Assembly (NCBI GenBank): GCA_028564925.1
Contig: CM053030.1
Coordinates: forward strand, 373,266,945-373,330,944
DNA from: Lithobates sylvaticus
Lineage: Eukaryota > Chordata > Amphibia > Anura > Ranidae
Length of the DNA stretch: 64,000 nt
Reading direction: 5' to 3'
Under the pieces are notes generated by a model that saw only the letters and a list, made by a program, of their open reading frames with translations, was not told the origin of the DNA and did no database searches. This document shows positions 23,098 through 33,902 of this stretch, piece after piece (positions within the stretch are counted from its first letter, which is position 1; each line of letters opens with the position of its first letter). Both the position numbers and the translations under genes were made by a program.

Positions 23098-24597
23098 AGT
23101 TGGCACACCATGCTTTGTCAAGGTGGTAGGGCAACAGAATGCTTAGCCCAAATGGTAGATGAGCACTGGAGGAAAATGTGTTTCAACCTCGCTCTCAGAC
23201 AGTCTGTTATTTGAGAATAGCAGCATATAACATATCTAGACATGTGCAATTCGTTTTGTTACCAAATTAGTTTTTCATCGAAATTCAACAAATTCATTCA
23301 TTCGGAAATATTATAATTAACGAAAACTCATTTTAACAAATTTTCCGAAACTCGAAAACCCTAAACGTTAAAAATTAACGTAACAAATTAATTATTTCGG
23401 ATAATTTGAGATTTCGGATAAATTCATATACGTTACGTTCACTAACAGCCAAGTTTGAAAGGAAATTCCAATACCTATAATTTAATAGTTAGTAATAGTT
23501 ATTATTAGGTAGTTATTATTTCAGATTTTCCAATTTTGGGAATTTCTCTTTAATTTACAGCACGAAATATACAAACTAAAAATGGCATAGTAAATCAGTG
23601 AACAAACAAAGTATTAATTCATCACAAGTCAAACTGGATTAGATAGGGAAGATATCAATGAATAAAGCATCCAAATATTACCACAAATAGTAAAAATAAA
23701 AATGGAAATGTGCATTACAATCTAGTCCCCTACAAATGTCCCAAACTCTTTGAAGTCATTTACCAGAGTCAACTAACTACAATGTAGGAGATCTGGGGAG
23801 CTTCCAGCTCGAGCAAAAAACTTTTGGGCCCAGTCACATCACAACATTGTGCATTTCAATGGTTGCATTTTTGGTGTTTGAGGTGCATTGCATTAGGAAA
23901 CTGATTAATTTTGAATGAGCTGTAAATACACCTCTGTGTATAAAAATGTAGATCCTACTTTATTTTTCAAAACAAAGCAATATGTATATGTGCATTGGGG
24001 CGCAACTAACAATGAATGGCAAAACACATAGTGTTGCCGTTATGCACACTATAATGAGAATTTGCTTTCAATTTATAAAAGGTGAAGATGGCCTTTAAGA
24101 AAGATGTAGCAATGTAAAAGCTTGTGTGCACTGTTTGTTAAACAATATGGCTTGGATAAAAATCAAATCGGCTTTAAGCTTTTCAAGTAGATAATCAGCA
24201 TATTCCTAAGGGTTTACACATTTTTTCCAAGCTGTACATTGGTAGTAGTAACAGGTAAAATAATTAAATAAAATAAAGCACGATTAGGAGATTTTAGCGG
24301 CACACATCAAAAAGGTTAGCACTCCAAATTATTTCATAAAAAAAAGAAAACTGAATGTCAGCACTAGTAGAAAAAATATGGCACTCTGATTGCAATCAAG
24401 AACATTGTGGCTTTTGAATGCCGAATTTTGAAGCCTAAGACAAAATTAATATTCTGTTTGATTGTCTACAAAAAGCAGGTGGATCCTAACTACTCATTCC
24501 AAGATTTTTTTAAAGTAGAGATTTTCATTATACAAAAATGAAATGTCATAAATTAAATAGAGAGTGATCCAGTGAATGCTGGTTGCCTAGCTGTTCA
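23098..24597. other. Unrecognised AT-rich stretch
   Basis: Contains at about 23230-23560 an A/T-rich repeat with ACATGTGCAATTCGTTTTGT and TTCGGATAA motifs, inverted relative to 19.0-19.2 kb and related to 25.98-26.19 kb. The remainder up to 24597 shows nothing recognisable. Confidence 0.45.
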
Positions 24598-25482
24598 GCT
24601 GACCCAGTGGCGTCACTAGGGGGGTGCGAGGGGTGCGCTCCGCACCCGGGTGCCACCCGCTACAGGGGTGACACCATCCCGAGGGTGGCAAAAGCCTTGG
24701 TTCCCTTTGGCAGTTTCTTTTTTCTTTCAGCCGGAACACCTCCAGCGCCGTTGTCCTCTCCTCTCCAGCTGCCGCCAGGGTGTTCCATGTAACTAAGCCG
24801 CCCGAGCTGGTGCGGTAATGGTATGGGAGGTGTCAGCTTGCGATAGGGGGGTTCCTCCATGGTGTTGTGACAGGTGGGGGGGCTTGATGATGAGGTTGGT
24901 TTTTGCTCCTGGACACAGCTTTATTTTATGGAGGGGGTGGTTTGTCCTGGGGGGTCTGTACTGATGGAGGGGTGCTTTGTCCTGGGGGTTCTGTACTGAT
25001 GGAGGAGGATGCTTTGTCCTGGGGGTCTGTACTGATGGAGGGAAGTGGTTAGTCCTGGAGGGGTCTGTGCTGATGGAGGAGGGGGTGGTTTGTACTGAGG
25101 GGGATCTGTACTGATGGAGGAGGGGGGGGTTTGTACTGAGGGGGGTCTGTACTAATGGAGGAGGGGGTGGTTTGTACTGAGGGGGGTCTGTACTGATGAA
25201 GGGAAGTGGTTTGTCCCGGGGGGGTCTGTACTGATGGAGGAGGGTGTGGTTTGTACTGAGGGGGGTCTGTACTAATGGAGGGAAGGGGTTTGTCCTGTGG
25301 GGGTCTTTGACAAGGGGGCCCCCAGATCCCACCCCCCACCCCATGTAGCCTAAGTACCCCTACCCATTCACCAAAAAAGTGTAAAAAGTGAATAAAGACA
25401 CTACACTGTTTTTTGACAATTCCTTTATTAAAAAAAAATAAAAAAAATACAATGTCCCCCGATGTAGATCCATCGTCAATCA
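24598..25482. mobile_element. Composite relic: CAGTGGCGTCACTAGG end, minisatellite, snapback-R half
   Basis: Starts with CAGTGGCGTCACTAGG near 24606, a hAT-like terminus that I associate with amphibian repeats. It continues into a minisatellite and ends with a snapback-R half (GGGGGCCCCCAGATCCCACC and ACAATTCCTTTATTAA at 25310-25435). No matching right terminus for the CAGTGG end is seen. Confidence 0.5.
24930..25310. repeat. Minisatellite, 35-41-bp unit
   Basis: About nine units with the pattern GGGGTCTGTACTGATGGAGG and GTGGTTTGTACTGAGG. The unit lengthens from about 35-37 bp on the left to about 40 bp on the right. It produces a proline-rich antisense frame that is not a gene. Confidence 0.9.
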
Positions 25483-25496
25483 CGCCACCGGATTCA

Positions 25497-25950
25497 TGAA
25501 ATTTGAGCTGGGCACATAAATCTGCAGCATTTTATTATCTCTCTTCAAAACACTATGTCCTGTAGCTTTCTCCTGCCCGTTCTTCTGTTATCAACCTGAT
25601 AACTCCTGCCAAATTCTCTGTCACATGTGATAAAAGCAGCCTGAGTTTTGTGTTGGGGAGGATGCTATAAATAGATTAGCAGAACCCTGAACTATTCAAC
25701 AAACAGTGCTGAAAGTCTCTACCTATGAGGAGGGGGGGGGGGGTGTGCCTTTCCACCAATCAGCTGTCTTGGCTGTATGCCCAGGCTTCACTGCAGTGCT
25801 AACCAGAAAGAGAAAATCTCCCAACACCATGTGCACTTTCTAAACAGTATATAAAAGTTGAAGACAGCAGTTATACATGTAAAAATCCCTGTGTATCATC
25901 TGAGGCTGTTCACTTCACTGGGTATATGTGAGGGTTTACATCCACTTTAA
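25497..25950 (-). mobile_element. Short element ending GGTTTACATCCACTTTAA
   Basis: Right end at 25933-25950 reads GGTTTACATCCACTTTAA, giving a TTAA at the edge. The left end near GAAATTTGAGCTGGGCACA is approximate. A likely TTAA-flanked MITE of the group starting TTAAAGTGGATGTAAACC on the minus strand. Contains an 11-bp G run near 25732. Non-coding. Confidence 0.5.
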
Positions 25951-26202
25951 GGATAACCACCAGCTATTCTTCCCGCAGAACTCAAATTGGTCAAGCATTT
26001 TACGACCAATCTGAATTCAAATAGCTCCAAAAATTTGAAATTAATTTGAGAATGAATAAACAAAGCTAAATTAAATGAAACTAAACTAAACGAATTTCAA
26101 AACGAATCAACTAAACTAAATTATAGTATTATAGTATTAGTATAATAGTTTACGAGTTTATTTGAAACAAAACAAATTTTTCCATTCTGCACATGTCTAA
26201 TC

Positions 26203-26539
26203 CTAAAATCCGATCGTGTGTGGGCTCTATCGGACTTTTTCCATCGGAGTTTGAGAGCTGGATCTAAAATTTTCCGACAACAAAATCCAATCGGACTTTT
26301 TCCGATCGTGTGTCGAGAATTCCGACGCACAAAGTGCCACGCATGATCAGAAAAAAATTGGAGACGAAAGCTATTGGCTACTGGCCTATACGTAGTCCGG
26401 TCGTACGTGTTGTACGTCACCTCGTTTTCGACAACTTTGTGTGACCATGTGTATGCAAGACAAATTTCGGCCAAAATCTGTCGGAAAAAATCTGACGGAT
26501 TTTGTGGTCGGAATGTCTGACCGTGTGTACAAGGCATAA
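26203..26539. mobile_element. GTGTGTACAAGGCATAA-type element, copy 4 (left end decayed)
   Basis: The right end CGACCGTGTGTACAAGGCATAA is clear. The left begins AATCCGATCGTGTGTGGGCT without a full terminus. The core GCTATTGGCTACTGGCCTAT links it to copies 1 and 3, and internal TCGGACTTTTTCC motifs match that family. Confidence 0.7.
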
Positions 26540-27848
26540 TCCATATTTGGTCTTACGGATGTCTGCACCAGTGCATTCATGTTTTACTTTGCTCATTGGA
26601 TCCCCAGATGTTTTTTTTTTTTTTAAATGATCTGTGCTTGGTGCAACTTCTAGTAGCGCTCTACTATTTAATCACCTAATGTCCCAATGTTGTCAGGATC
26701 AGTAATTCTCCATTTATGAACACTGCTTAATGTTCAATACCTGCATAGAGAACCTCTATTCGAAATTTGCTCTTTGTTTTTTAAGTTGTCTTTTCTTTGA
26801 CAGCTAACGTACTCTGTTTGTTCTCTTTGTTAATGTTATTGAACAGCATCTTCGTGCTATGCAAATAATCATTTTTGATCTCAATAAAATCTAAGTGAAA
26901 AAAAATTGTATAGAACAGCAGTCCCCAAACTACAGCCCATGGGCCAGGTTTTTCCCTTTGTTTGGTTTTAACAGGCCCTTGGGGCACTATTCTTCCCGTT
27001 GACACCAACAATTGGACACTATTCCTCCCATTGACACAAATGATGAGGCGGCATTGCTTGATAAAGAAATCCAATTAGTCCTAAAATCTTGTTTCTTTAA
27101 TAACTTGAGTTAGCCTTAAAAAAGTTGCACCTAACCTACAAACATTCTGTACTGTTCAATGACTAACACAGTGCAAGACGACTGCTAATGAGCCAAACCT
27201 ACTTGGGATTAAAGAAGGTTCAGTCGGCAAGTGCGCCAACATTTTTCACGCAAGATTGTAGTGTTGTTTTACATTTATATACTGAATAAATCCCTAAGCT
27301 GTTTAAAGGATTGGATTGGCGCTTCTCTCTCCTCCGTTTGCTTTCCTTTGTTCACAGTGATCGGGCTCCCCAGCCCGCGCCTGAAGCAGCCTCGCTCCCT
27401 TTACAGCCTCCATTTAGAAACTTATTTAGAGGCAAATTTTTAGGTGTTCATCCCCCAGAACTTTCAATCCACTCACCATTCACATGGTTGCACCTTGATG
27501 TATCAGCATGCAGATGCATGCCTTTTCATTTAAATTTTAATCTTTTTCATCAGATGGTTTAGCGCTGAACATTATACCAATATTGTGTATGTGTTCACTC
27601 ACCATTACAGAAGTTCAGATACCGTATCTGAACCCCACTGAAGTCATCAAAAACCAAAAAATAACAGTTTTGGACATTAGGCCAATACACAAGAGATTAT
27701 AAAACAAATGACATGAAGAAGCTGGGCACTCTCAGATGAACATGTACCAATGCAAAAAACTTTGGAGGGGAGCAGGGGTTTTAATAATGCTCAAAGTGAA
27801 ACAATAAAAAAAGCAAAGCTCCTTTAAATGCATGCCTGTGGGATGCCC
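26540..27848. other. Unrecognised spacer with a hAT-like terminus
   Basis: At 26916-27070 the sequence CAGCAGTCCCCAAACTACAG followed by CCCATGGGCC resembles the end of a vertebrate hAT (Charlie-like) element, but no partner end or 8-bp duplication was found. The rest (26540-26915 and 27071-27848) holds nothing I can name. Confidence 0.4.
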
Positions 27849-28255
27849 TTAAAGCGGAAATTTAACTTCAAAAATTAAGTGTATACCTTTCTGCAATTGA
27901 AAATGTGTTATGTTTTTGTTTGTATAATCTTTATTATTTTTATTCCGCCCCCTCCTCCGGTATGTCCTTGGTCCTGCAGCTTCCTAGGATACTCAAGTCA
28001 TATCTACCAGGAGAATGTAAGACTAAGGACATAGTAGGTGGGCTAGAGGACAGGCCCAGCAAGTCATCCATAGCTGACTGAACCCTGAAGAGGCAGCCAG
28101 CTGAAGAGGACAAAGATGACTATATAACCTGAACAGTGGATCACAGCAAGAGAATTCTAGATTCGCTGTGCGGATGAGTATGTATTTAGATGGTAACCCA
28201 ACAATACAGATAAAAGGGAAAAAAAAACATGTAGGGGAGTTTAGGACCACTTTAC
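27849..28255. mobile_element. TTAAAGCGG-type short inverted-repeat element
   Basis: Left end TTAAAGCGGAAATTTAACTT at 27849; right end AGTTTAGGACCACTTTAC at about 28238-28255, whose complement GTAAAGTGGTCCTAAACT pairs with the left. The right TTAA is decayed to TTAC. Roughly 400 bp, non-coding. Confidence 0.55.
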
Positions 28256-28338
28256 ATGCCTTTGTAATGTCTGTGTACCAACTACTGCAAAACACATAAA
28301 AAGGATCCACACAAGTTATTAGGGAGCTATAGGAAATA

Positions 28339-28500
28339 CATTATGCTGGTGATTGTTTGTTGATGATGGCCAATGTGGAATCACTTTATACCTGTATTCC
28401 TCACAAACAAGGTTATGAGGCAGTGGAACATTATTTAGATTTGGATGTGTTCAGACCCCATTTACTTCGGACATACTTGATTTTTACTATGAAACATAGT
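28339..28500 (+). pseudogene. Penelope-like reverse transcriptase fragment
   Basis: One open frame reads MMANVESLYTCIPHKQGYEA followed by VEHYLDLDVF. The motif D-V-x-SLYT-x-IPHxxG is characteristic of the reverse transcriptase of Penelope-like elements, around catalytic motif A. Here the usual Asp is Asn (ANVES rather than MDVES). Only about 50 codons remain, ending at the TTAA-2 element that follows. Penelope-like elements pair this RT with a GIY-YIG endonuclease, which is absent here. It is a dead fragment, but shows that such elements were present in this genome. Confidence 0.65.
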
Positions 28501-28976
28501 TATAGCGGCTCCGGTTCTGGGCTCTCCCATCCCACCGTGGAGCCCAGGGCCGCTGTAGGCAGTCACGCTGGTTGACCATAAAGATGAGGAACTTCCATTT
28601 CCCAATCGTCTCTATGGTGCACGAAACCGAAAGTGACAAGGATTTCGTCACTTCCCATTTCAGTCTTTTGTTTACTGGCTAGTAAAGCAGGCCGATCAAA
28701 CTGATCTCAGTTTGATCAGGTCCTTTGGAGGGCAGGAGAAGAGATCTGGGCTCTAATAAACCCCAGATCCCTCAGTAAAGAGAACCTATCACTGCCCATG
28801 CTACCACAAAAGATGCTGTTTATTGAAAAAAAAATTAAAGAGACAGTGTTTAAAAATAAATTTAAATAAAATAAAAAAGAAAATGAAATAAACATAATTA
28901 AAGCACCCCGCATTTAGGTCCCACACGCATATGTAAACAGCGATCTCACCACACACGTGAGGTATCACTGCGAATG

Positions 28977-30064
28977 TCAGTCTGGATTTCGTCCCCTCAA
29001 CACTCCACAAAAACTGCTCTTCTAAAAATAACAACTGATCCTGATCTACTAATGGCCAAAACCAATGGACACAATTCACTATTCTACTCTTGGACCTTTC
29101 TGCTGCCTTTGATATGGCTGAACACCCCCTCCTCCTCCAAAAACTTCATGCCGTTGGTCTCAGTGACTGTACTCTTCGCTGGTTCTCTTCCTACTTATCT
29201 AATCGCACCTTTAGTGTTACTTATAACTCTACTTTCTCCTCTCCTCTTCCTTTCTCTGTTGGGGTCCCCAAAGGTTCTGTTCTTGGGCATCTCCTATTTT
29301 CAATCTACCATCTCTATAGCTTCAAATACCATCTCTACACTGACGACATCCAAATATATTTCTCTAGCCCTCAGCTCACTCCCTCCATTTCCTCACGTAT
29401 CACTAACTTAGTATATCAGTCTGGATGTCACCCCACTTCCTCAAACTTAATCTATCCAAAACCAAACCTATAATATAATATGATTTCCTTGTCAAGATCA
29501 ATGGCACAGCTATCAGCCAATCCCTGCATGCCAAGGTCCTAGGTGTAGTCCTGGACTCTGAACTCTCCTTTAAGCCCCACATCCAATCACTGTCCAAATA
29601 TTGCCGCCTCAACCTCTGTAATATCTCCAAAATACGCCCCTTTCTAACCAATGACACAACAAAGCTCGTAATTCACTCCCTGGTCATGTCTCGCCTCAAC
29701 TACTGCAACTCCCTACTCATTGGCTTACCCTTACATACGCTATCCCCCCTTCAATCCATCATGAATGCTGCTGCCATACTAATCAACCTTACCAATCCCT
29801 CTGTGTCTGATACTCCTCTCTGTCAATTCCTCCACTGGCTCCTGCTCACCCAACAAATTAAATTAAAAATACTAACAACAACTTACAAAGCCATCCACAA
29901 TTTAGCCCCAGCTAAATCACTAGCCTAGTCTCAAAATACCAATCCAATTGTTCTCTTCATTCCTGTATTGAATTGTATTGTAACTGTACTGTCTGTCCTA
30001 ATGTTGCAAAGCACTGCACAAACTGTTGACACTATATAAATCCTGTATAATAATAATAATAATA
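28977..30064 (+). mobile_element. L2/CR1-like LINE, 5'-truncated
   Basis: About 1.09 kb beginning within the reverse transcriptase domain (SGFRPLNTPQ) and ending GCACTGCACAAACTGTTGAC, TATATAAATCC, then an AATAATAAT tail at 30047-30064. A repeat-unit tail rather than poly-A is typical of L2/CR1-type LINEs. It lies inside an older TTAA-2 copy. Confidence 0.85.
28978..29930 (+). pseudogene. L2/CR1-like reverse transcriptase pseudogene
   Basis: The best-preserved stretch (29090-29473) reads MDLSAAFDMAEHPLLLQKL, then SVGVPKGSVLGHLLFSIY and the catalytic box as YTDD where YADD is usual. A second stretch in another frame (29686-29928) reads MSRLNYCNSLLIGLPLHTL and AVHN-type C-terminal thumb sequence up to YKAIHNLAPA. 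In between and upstream the frame changes several times, and the first segment (from SGFRP) has stops. The enzyme would copy LINE RNA at a nicked target; this copy cannot. Confidence 0.85.
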
Positions 30065-30449
30065 ATCAGTGTAAGAGCAATAATTCTAGTGCCAGATCTC
30101 CTGTGCAACTCTGAATTGGTAACCTGTAAAGACTTTTAAAGCATCACCTATGGAGATTTTTAGGTACACAGTACACATACACAATTATAATGCATGACAT
30201 GTTAGGTATCTATTTACTTGGCATAACAACATCTTTTAAACCTTATAAAAAATTGGGTTTTTATATTGTGTTTGTATGCACCAATAAACTATTATGACAT
30301 AAATCATTGCAACATCATTTCATTCTCCAGGTACTTTTCTTTCAGAAAATATATATTTTTGGGGGTTCTAAGTAATTTTCTAGCAACAAATGCAGATTCT
30401 TACATGTATGTGGGAAATGTCAGCATTGGCTCGGTTTTGAAGTGTCTAC

Positions 30450-30687
30450 ATTGCTGGCAATTTAGAGCTTCAGATGCTTTACTTCTGTTTGTAAACATAG
30501 TGCCTGGGGATTCCCTTCATCTACACTAGACAATAGTGTTAATAGGAAACTCATGCAAAAACAAAAAGTATGGGGTTCTCCCTAAAAATCCACACCAGGC
30601 CCTTTATCCAAGGTTAAAGTCTTGCAGGCCAGGAAAGGGATGACAAGCGTGACCCCCCCCCCCCCCCCCCCGCGCCCCATCCCTAAC
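30450..30687. other. Spacer with poly-C run
   Basis: Contains a fragment of snapback-R type (CCACACCAGGCCCTTTATCC near 30590) and a 19-bp C run at 30653-30671. No gene. Confidence 0.5.
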
Positions 30688-31080
30688 TCATATCAGGCTA
30701 CATAAAACAGTGGTCAACAGGTGGTCAACTGTGTTGAAGGCAGCTGAGAGGTCTAAGTGTATGAGTATGGAGTAATGGCCATTGGTTTTAGCAGTTAGTA
30801 GGTCATTGGTGAATTTTAGTAGGGCAGTTTCAGTGGAATGTTGTGGACGGAAGCCTGACTGTAGGGGGTCGAGAAGGTTGTTGAGATAGCAACTCATTCT
30901 GTTATGAACAAGGCGTTTGATTAGCTTGGAGGCAAATGGGAGCAGGGAGATGAGTCTTAAGTTATTCAAACAGGTGGGGTCTAGTGAGGGTTTTTTTAAG
31001 TATGGGGGTAACCAGTGCATGTTTGAGCGGGGAAGGAAAGGTGCTGGAGGAGAGGTAGAAGTTAAAGATGTGCTCATCTA
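30688..31080 (-). pseudogene. L2/CR1-like reverse transcriptase fragment, minus strand
   Basis: An uninterrupted 129-codon frame covers the N-terminal part of the RT domain: [19 protein letters not shown], then [20 protein letters not shown] and [13 protein letters not shown], where the motif A Asp is kept. It is cut off just after motif A, so the YADD box is missing. Same family as the plus-strand LINE 1.7 kb upstream but covering a more N-terminal part and in the opposite direction, so a separate insertion. Confidence 0.85.
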
Positions 31081-31313
31081 TAATTTATAGCTCCAGCAGA
31101 TAACAGCTACGTATAAATAAAGGGACAGGGTCTCCCAAGTAACATCATTGACCAAATATGAACATGACAACACTTAATCAATGATGTCATGGTTCACCTC
31201 ATGTGGAGGGCATGTGACCTGGTGTGGCCTGGTGTGGAACTGTGTGGCTGCATGCTCGTCCCACCTAAAGCCCATACTAGACCTGAAGGCCCTGGTATGA
31301 ATCATGGAGGAAA
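31081..31313. other. Snapback-R type relic, left of hAT-type element 2
   Basis: CCCATACTAGACCTGAAGGC and CCTGGTATGAATCATGG resemble the CCTGGTATGGATT part of snapback-R. The relic continues beyond the hAT-type insertion (32959 onward). Confidence 0.5.
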
Positions 31314-32958
31314 ACCACACTCATGGGCGTCCACAGGTAGGGGCAAGGGGGGTTAAGTGCCCCCCCTGGCAGGACTGGAGCTACCTATAGGCAAGTGTGC
31401 ACAATCAGTTGGGGGCGCCACACTGCATGTCCCAGGGCCAGGAGTCAAATACACAACATGGAGTGTCAGGGAGTGATGGTGTTTGCAGCCCCTGAGCTGA
31501 GGGGAGGCAGCGCGGCCAGAGGCAGGGAATATAAAGCTCTCCCACAGCTGGCCTGTTACCTTTCACCTGCTGCCTGTACCATGTCCGCTTATGCTCAGCC
31601 CGACCAGATCACTGATGATTTATCTCCCCTCCTCCTCGGCTTGGACTGCCGGCTGTGTGTGCTCTGCCTGGACATGTGTGAGAGGCTCAGCTCTCCCTTC
31701 TAGATAGGGGCCCCAAGAACACCCACTGCATGGGGCCCCAGCCTCATGGGAGCTGCTTGACATGTGCAGATGTTGTTGGAGCCTTACATCTGCCTTTTCT
31801 GGGGTTAGTAATCCATTTAATTCTCTCTAATGTCATCTGAAGCTTTCAATATAGAAATTGATTGGATGGGAGTTCTCCACATTAATGATTGTGTGTGTAA
31901 TGTATGGCGGTGTAATGTATCTGGGTGTATGGGGGGTGTAATGTATCTGGGTGTATGGGGGGTGTAATGTATCTGGGTGTATGGGGGGTGTAATGTATCT
32001 GGGTGTATGGGGGGTGAAATGTATCTGGGTGTATGGGGGGTGTAATGTATCTGGGTGTATGGGGGGTGTAATGTATCTGGGTGTATGGGGGGTGTAATGT
32101 ATCTGGGTGTATGGGGGGTGTAATGTATCTGGGTGTATGGGGGTGTAATGTATCTGAGTGTATGGGGGTGTAAGGTATCTGAGTGTCTGGGGGTGTAATG
32201 TATCTGGGTGTATGGGTGGTGTAATGTATCTGGGTGTATGGGGGGTGTAATGTATCTGGGTGTATGGGGGGTGTAATGTATCTGGGTGTATGGGGGGTGT
32301 AATGTATCTGGGTGTATGGGGGGTGTAATGTATCTGGGTGTATGGGGGGTTTAATGTATCTGGGTGTATGGGGGGTGTAATGTATCTGGGTGTATGGGGG
32401 GTGTAATGTATCTGGGTGTATCAAGGTGTAATGTATCTGTGTGTATGAGGGTGTAATGTATCTGTGTGTATGAGGGGTGTAATGTATCTGGGTGTATGAG
32501 GGGTGTAATGTATCTGGGTGTATGTGGGGTGTATTGTATCTGGGTGTATGGGGGTGTATTGTATCTGGGTGTATGCAGGGTTTAATGTATCTGGGTGTAT
32601 GGGGGTGTAATGTATCTGGGTGTATGGGGGGTGTAATGTATCTGGGTGTATGGGGGGGTTAATGTATCTGTGTGTATGGGGGGTTTAATGTATCTGGGTG
32701 TATGGGGGGTGTAATGTATCTGGGTGTATGGGGGGTGTAATGTATCTGGGTGTATCGGGGTTTAATGTATCTGTGTGTATGAGGGTGTAATGTATCTGGG
32801 TGTAATCTGTTGTATGGGGTTGTAATGTATCTGGGTGTATCTGTACTATGTCTGCAGTCTCTGACCATGATAATGACAGTCGAAAAGGGGTGAAGCATGG
32901 GTGACCTTAAAATGATGTCCCCCCTGAAAGAATTTCTGCGGACGCCCATGACCACACT
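31314..32958. mobile_element. hAT-type non-autonomous element 2 with 8-bp TSD
   Basis: The element is 31322-32950. Ends are CATGGGCGTCCACAG and CTGCGGACGCCCATG, a 15-bp inverted pair with one mismatch. The 8-mer ACCACACT flanks it at 31314-31321 and 32951-32958. The joined flanks fit a snapback-R relic (GGAAAACCACACTATTTTTT). It holds about 0.55 kb of single-copy sequence followed by nearly 1 kb of 26-bp minisatellite. No transposase. Confidence 0.85.
31893..32850. repeat. 26-bp minisatellite
   Basis: About 36 units of TGTAATGTATCTGGGTGTAT plus GGGGGG, very uniform in 31910-32400 and more variable to the right. A 26-bp period cycles through all frames, giving long threonine/proline/histidine-rich antisense frames with no biological meaning. 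High uniformity in the left half suggests recent expansion or homogenisation. Confidence 0.95.
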
Positions 32959-33902
32959 ATTTTTTTATACCATCCTGGCCACTTTGTTACTTGGCATAGA
33001 ATTCCCACTCAGAAAATGAGTAGGACTGGATGATGTCAATAGTTGCTAAGGATGTGGCAGGCGCCAACACCCAGAGCTTCCTTAACAACCCTAACAGCGG
33101 AAGAATTAAGCTGTCATATATGGTAGCCGGAAAAAACCCTGCTACTAAATATGAAGCCTGACTTTTGCTGAACATGCTATAAATCTGGCATTTGGACAAA
33201 TACCTGAAATATCAAAGTTCAATGTGTGTTTGGACCAAACTGGGAGCTCATCCTTAACTGCTATGAATGCTGTACCAATTACGCAGTTAACTTATGCACA
33301 CATGTATGTATGCCTGGTTATATGCATGCATACCCACAAAAAAGGCAGCGCTCTCTTTGACTTTATTGCATTTATGTGAACAGAAATGTTCAAAGGTCCA
33401 TGACCAAATGCATCTACATGTTTTTTGTTTTTGTTTTTCAACTAACACTTGCAAAAGACAATGTCCATATAGTTACATAGACTAGTCATTATTGGAAAGA
33501 TCAACATAAATAAAAAGTGCAGAGCTTAGTAAATCAGAGGAAGCTCTGCTGACTTCCATCATCCAATCATGTGCAAGCAAAAAGACCATTTTGAGTTTTT
33601 TTTTGCAAAGTGAAGCTTTGCCTCATTTACTAAGTTTACTCATTTACCTAAGTTACTGGAGCAACTGCACTTGCAGAGTACAAATGCACTTGAAAAGTGC
33701 ACAGTCTATTTGCCTTTAGTAAAATAACCACATAATGTTTGGTTTAAGAAATGTTGCTATAGTAATGTTAGCAAGGTAAAAATTACAAGTTTCCATTTGG
33801 GATATTGACTTGTGAATAAAGGTAGTGTAGGTCAATCAAGAACCTGACTTTTTATTTGAAGATGTACTTAAATATAATCATACCAGTGCTGAGTACAATC
33901 TG
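32959..33902. other. Spacer, partly snapback-R relic
   Basis: The first 160 bp continue the relic interrupted by hAT-type element 2 (ACAGCGGAAGAATTAAGCTG region). The remainder shows no recognisable element or gene. Confidence 0.4.

Larger units (their letters stand above)
28501..30449 (+). mobile_element. TTAA-2 family copy split by a LINE
   Basis: The left part (28501-28976) ends GTATCACTGCGAATGTCAG and the right part (30065-30449) continues CAGTGTAAGAGCAATAATTC, then has GGGGGTTCTAAGTAATTTTC and GGCTCGGTTTTGAAGTG, matching the order in the 17.3-18.5 kb copy. The LINE at 28977-30064 interrupts it. Terminal TTAA sites are not preserved. Confidence 0.65.

Noticed and set aside
24598-25344. 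Treating the CAGTGGCGTCACTAGG segment plus minisatellite as a complete hAT element
   Set aside because: No matching right end and no 8-bp duplication were found; the right part is a different family (snapback-R).
31882-32424. 180-codon frame with HYTPHTPRYITPP repeats
   Set aside because: Product of the 26-bp minisatellite read in rotating frames; no independent coding evidence.
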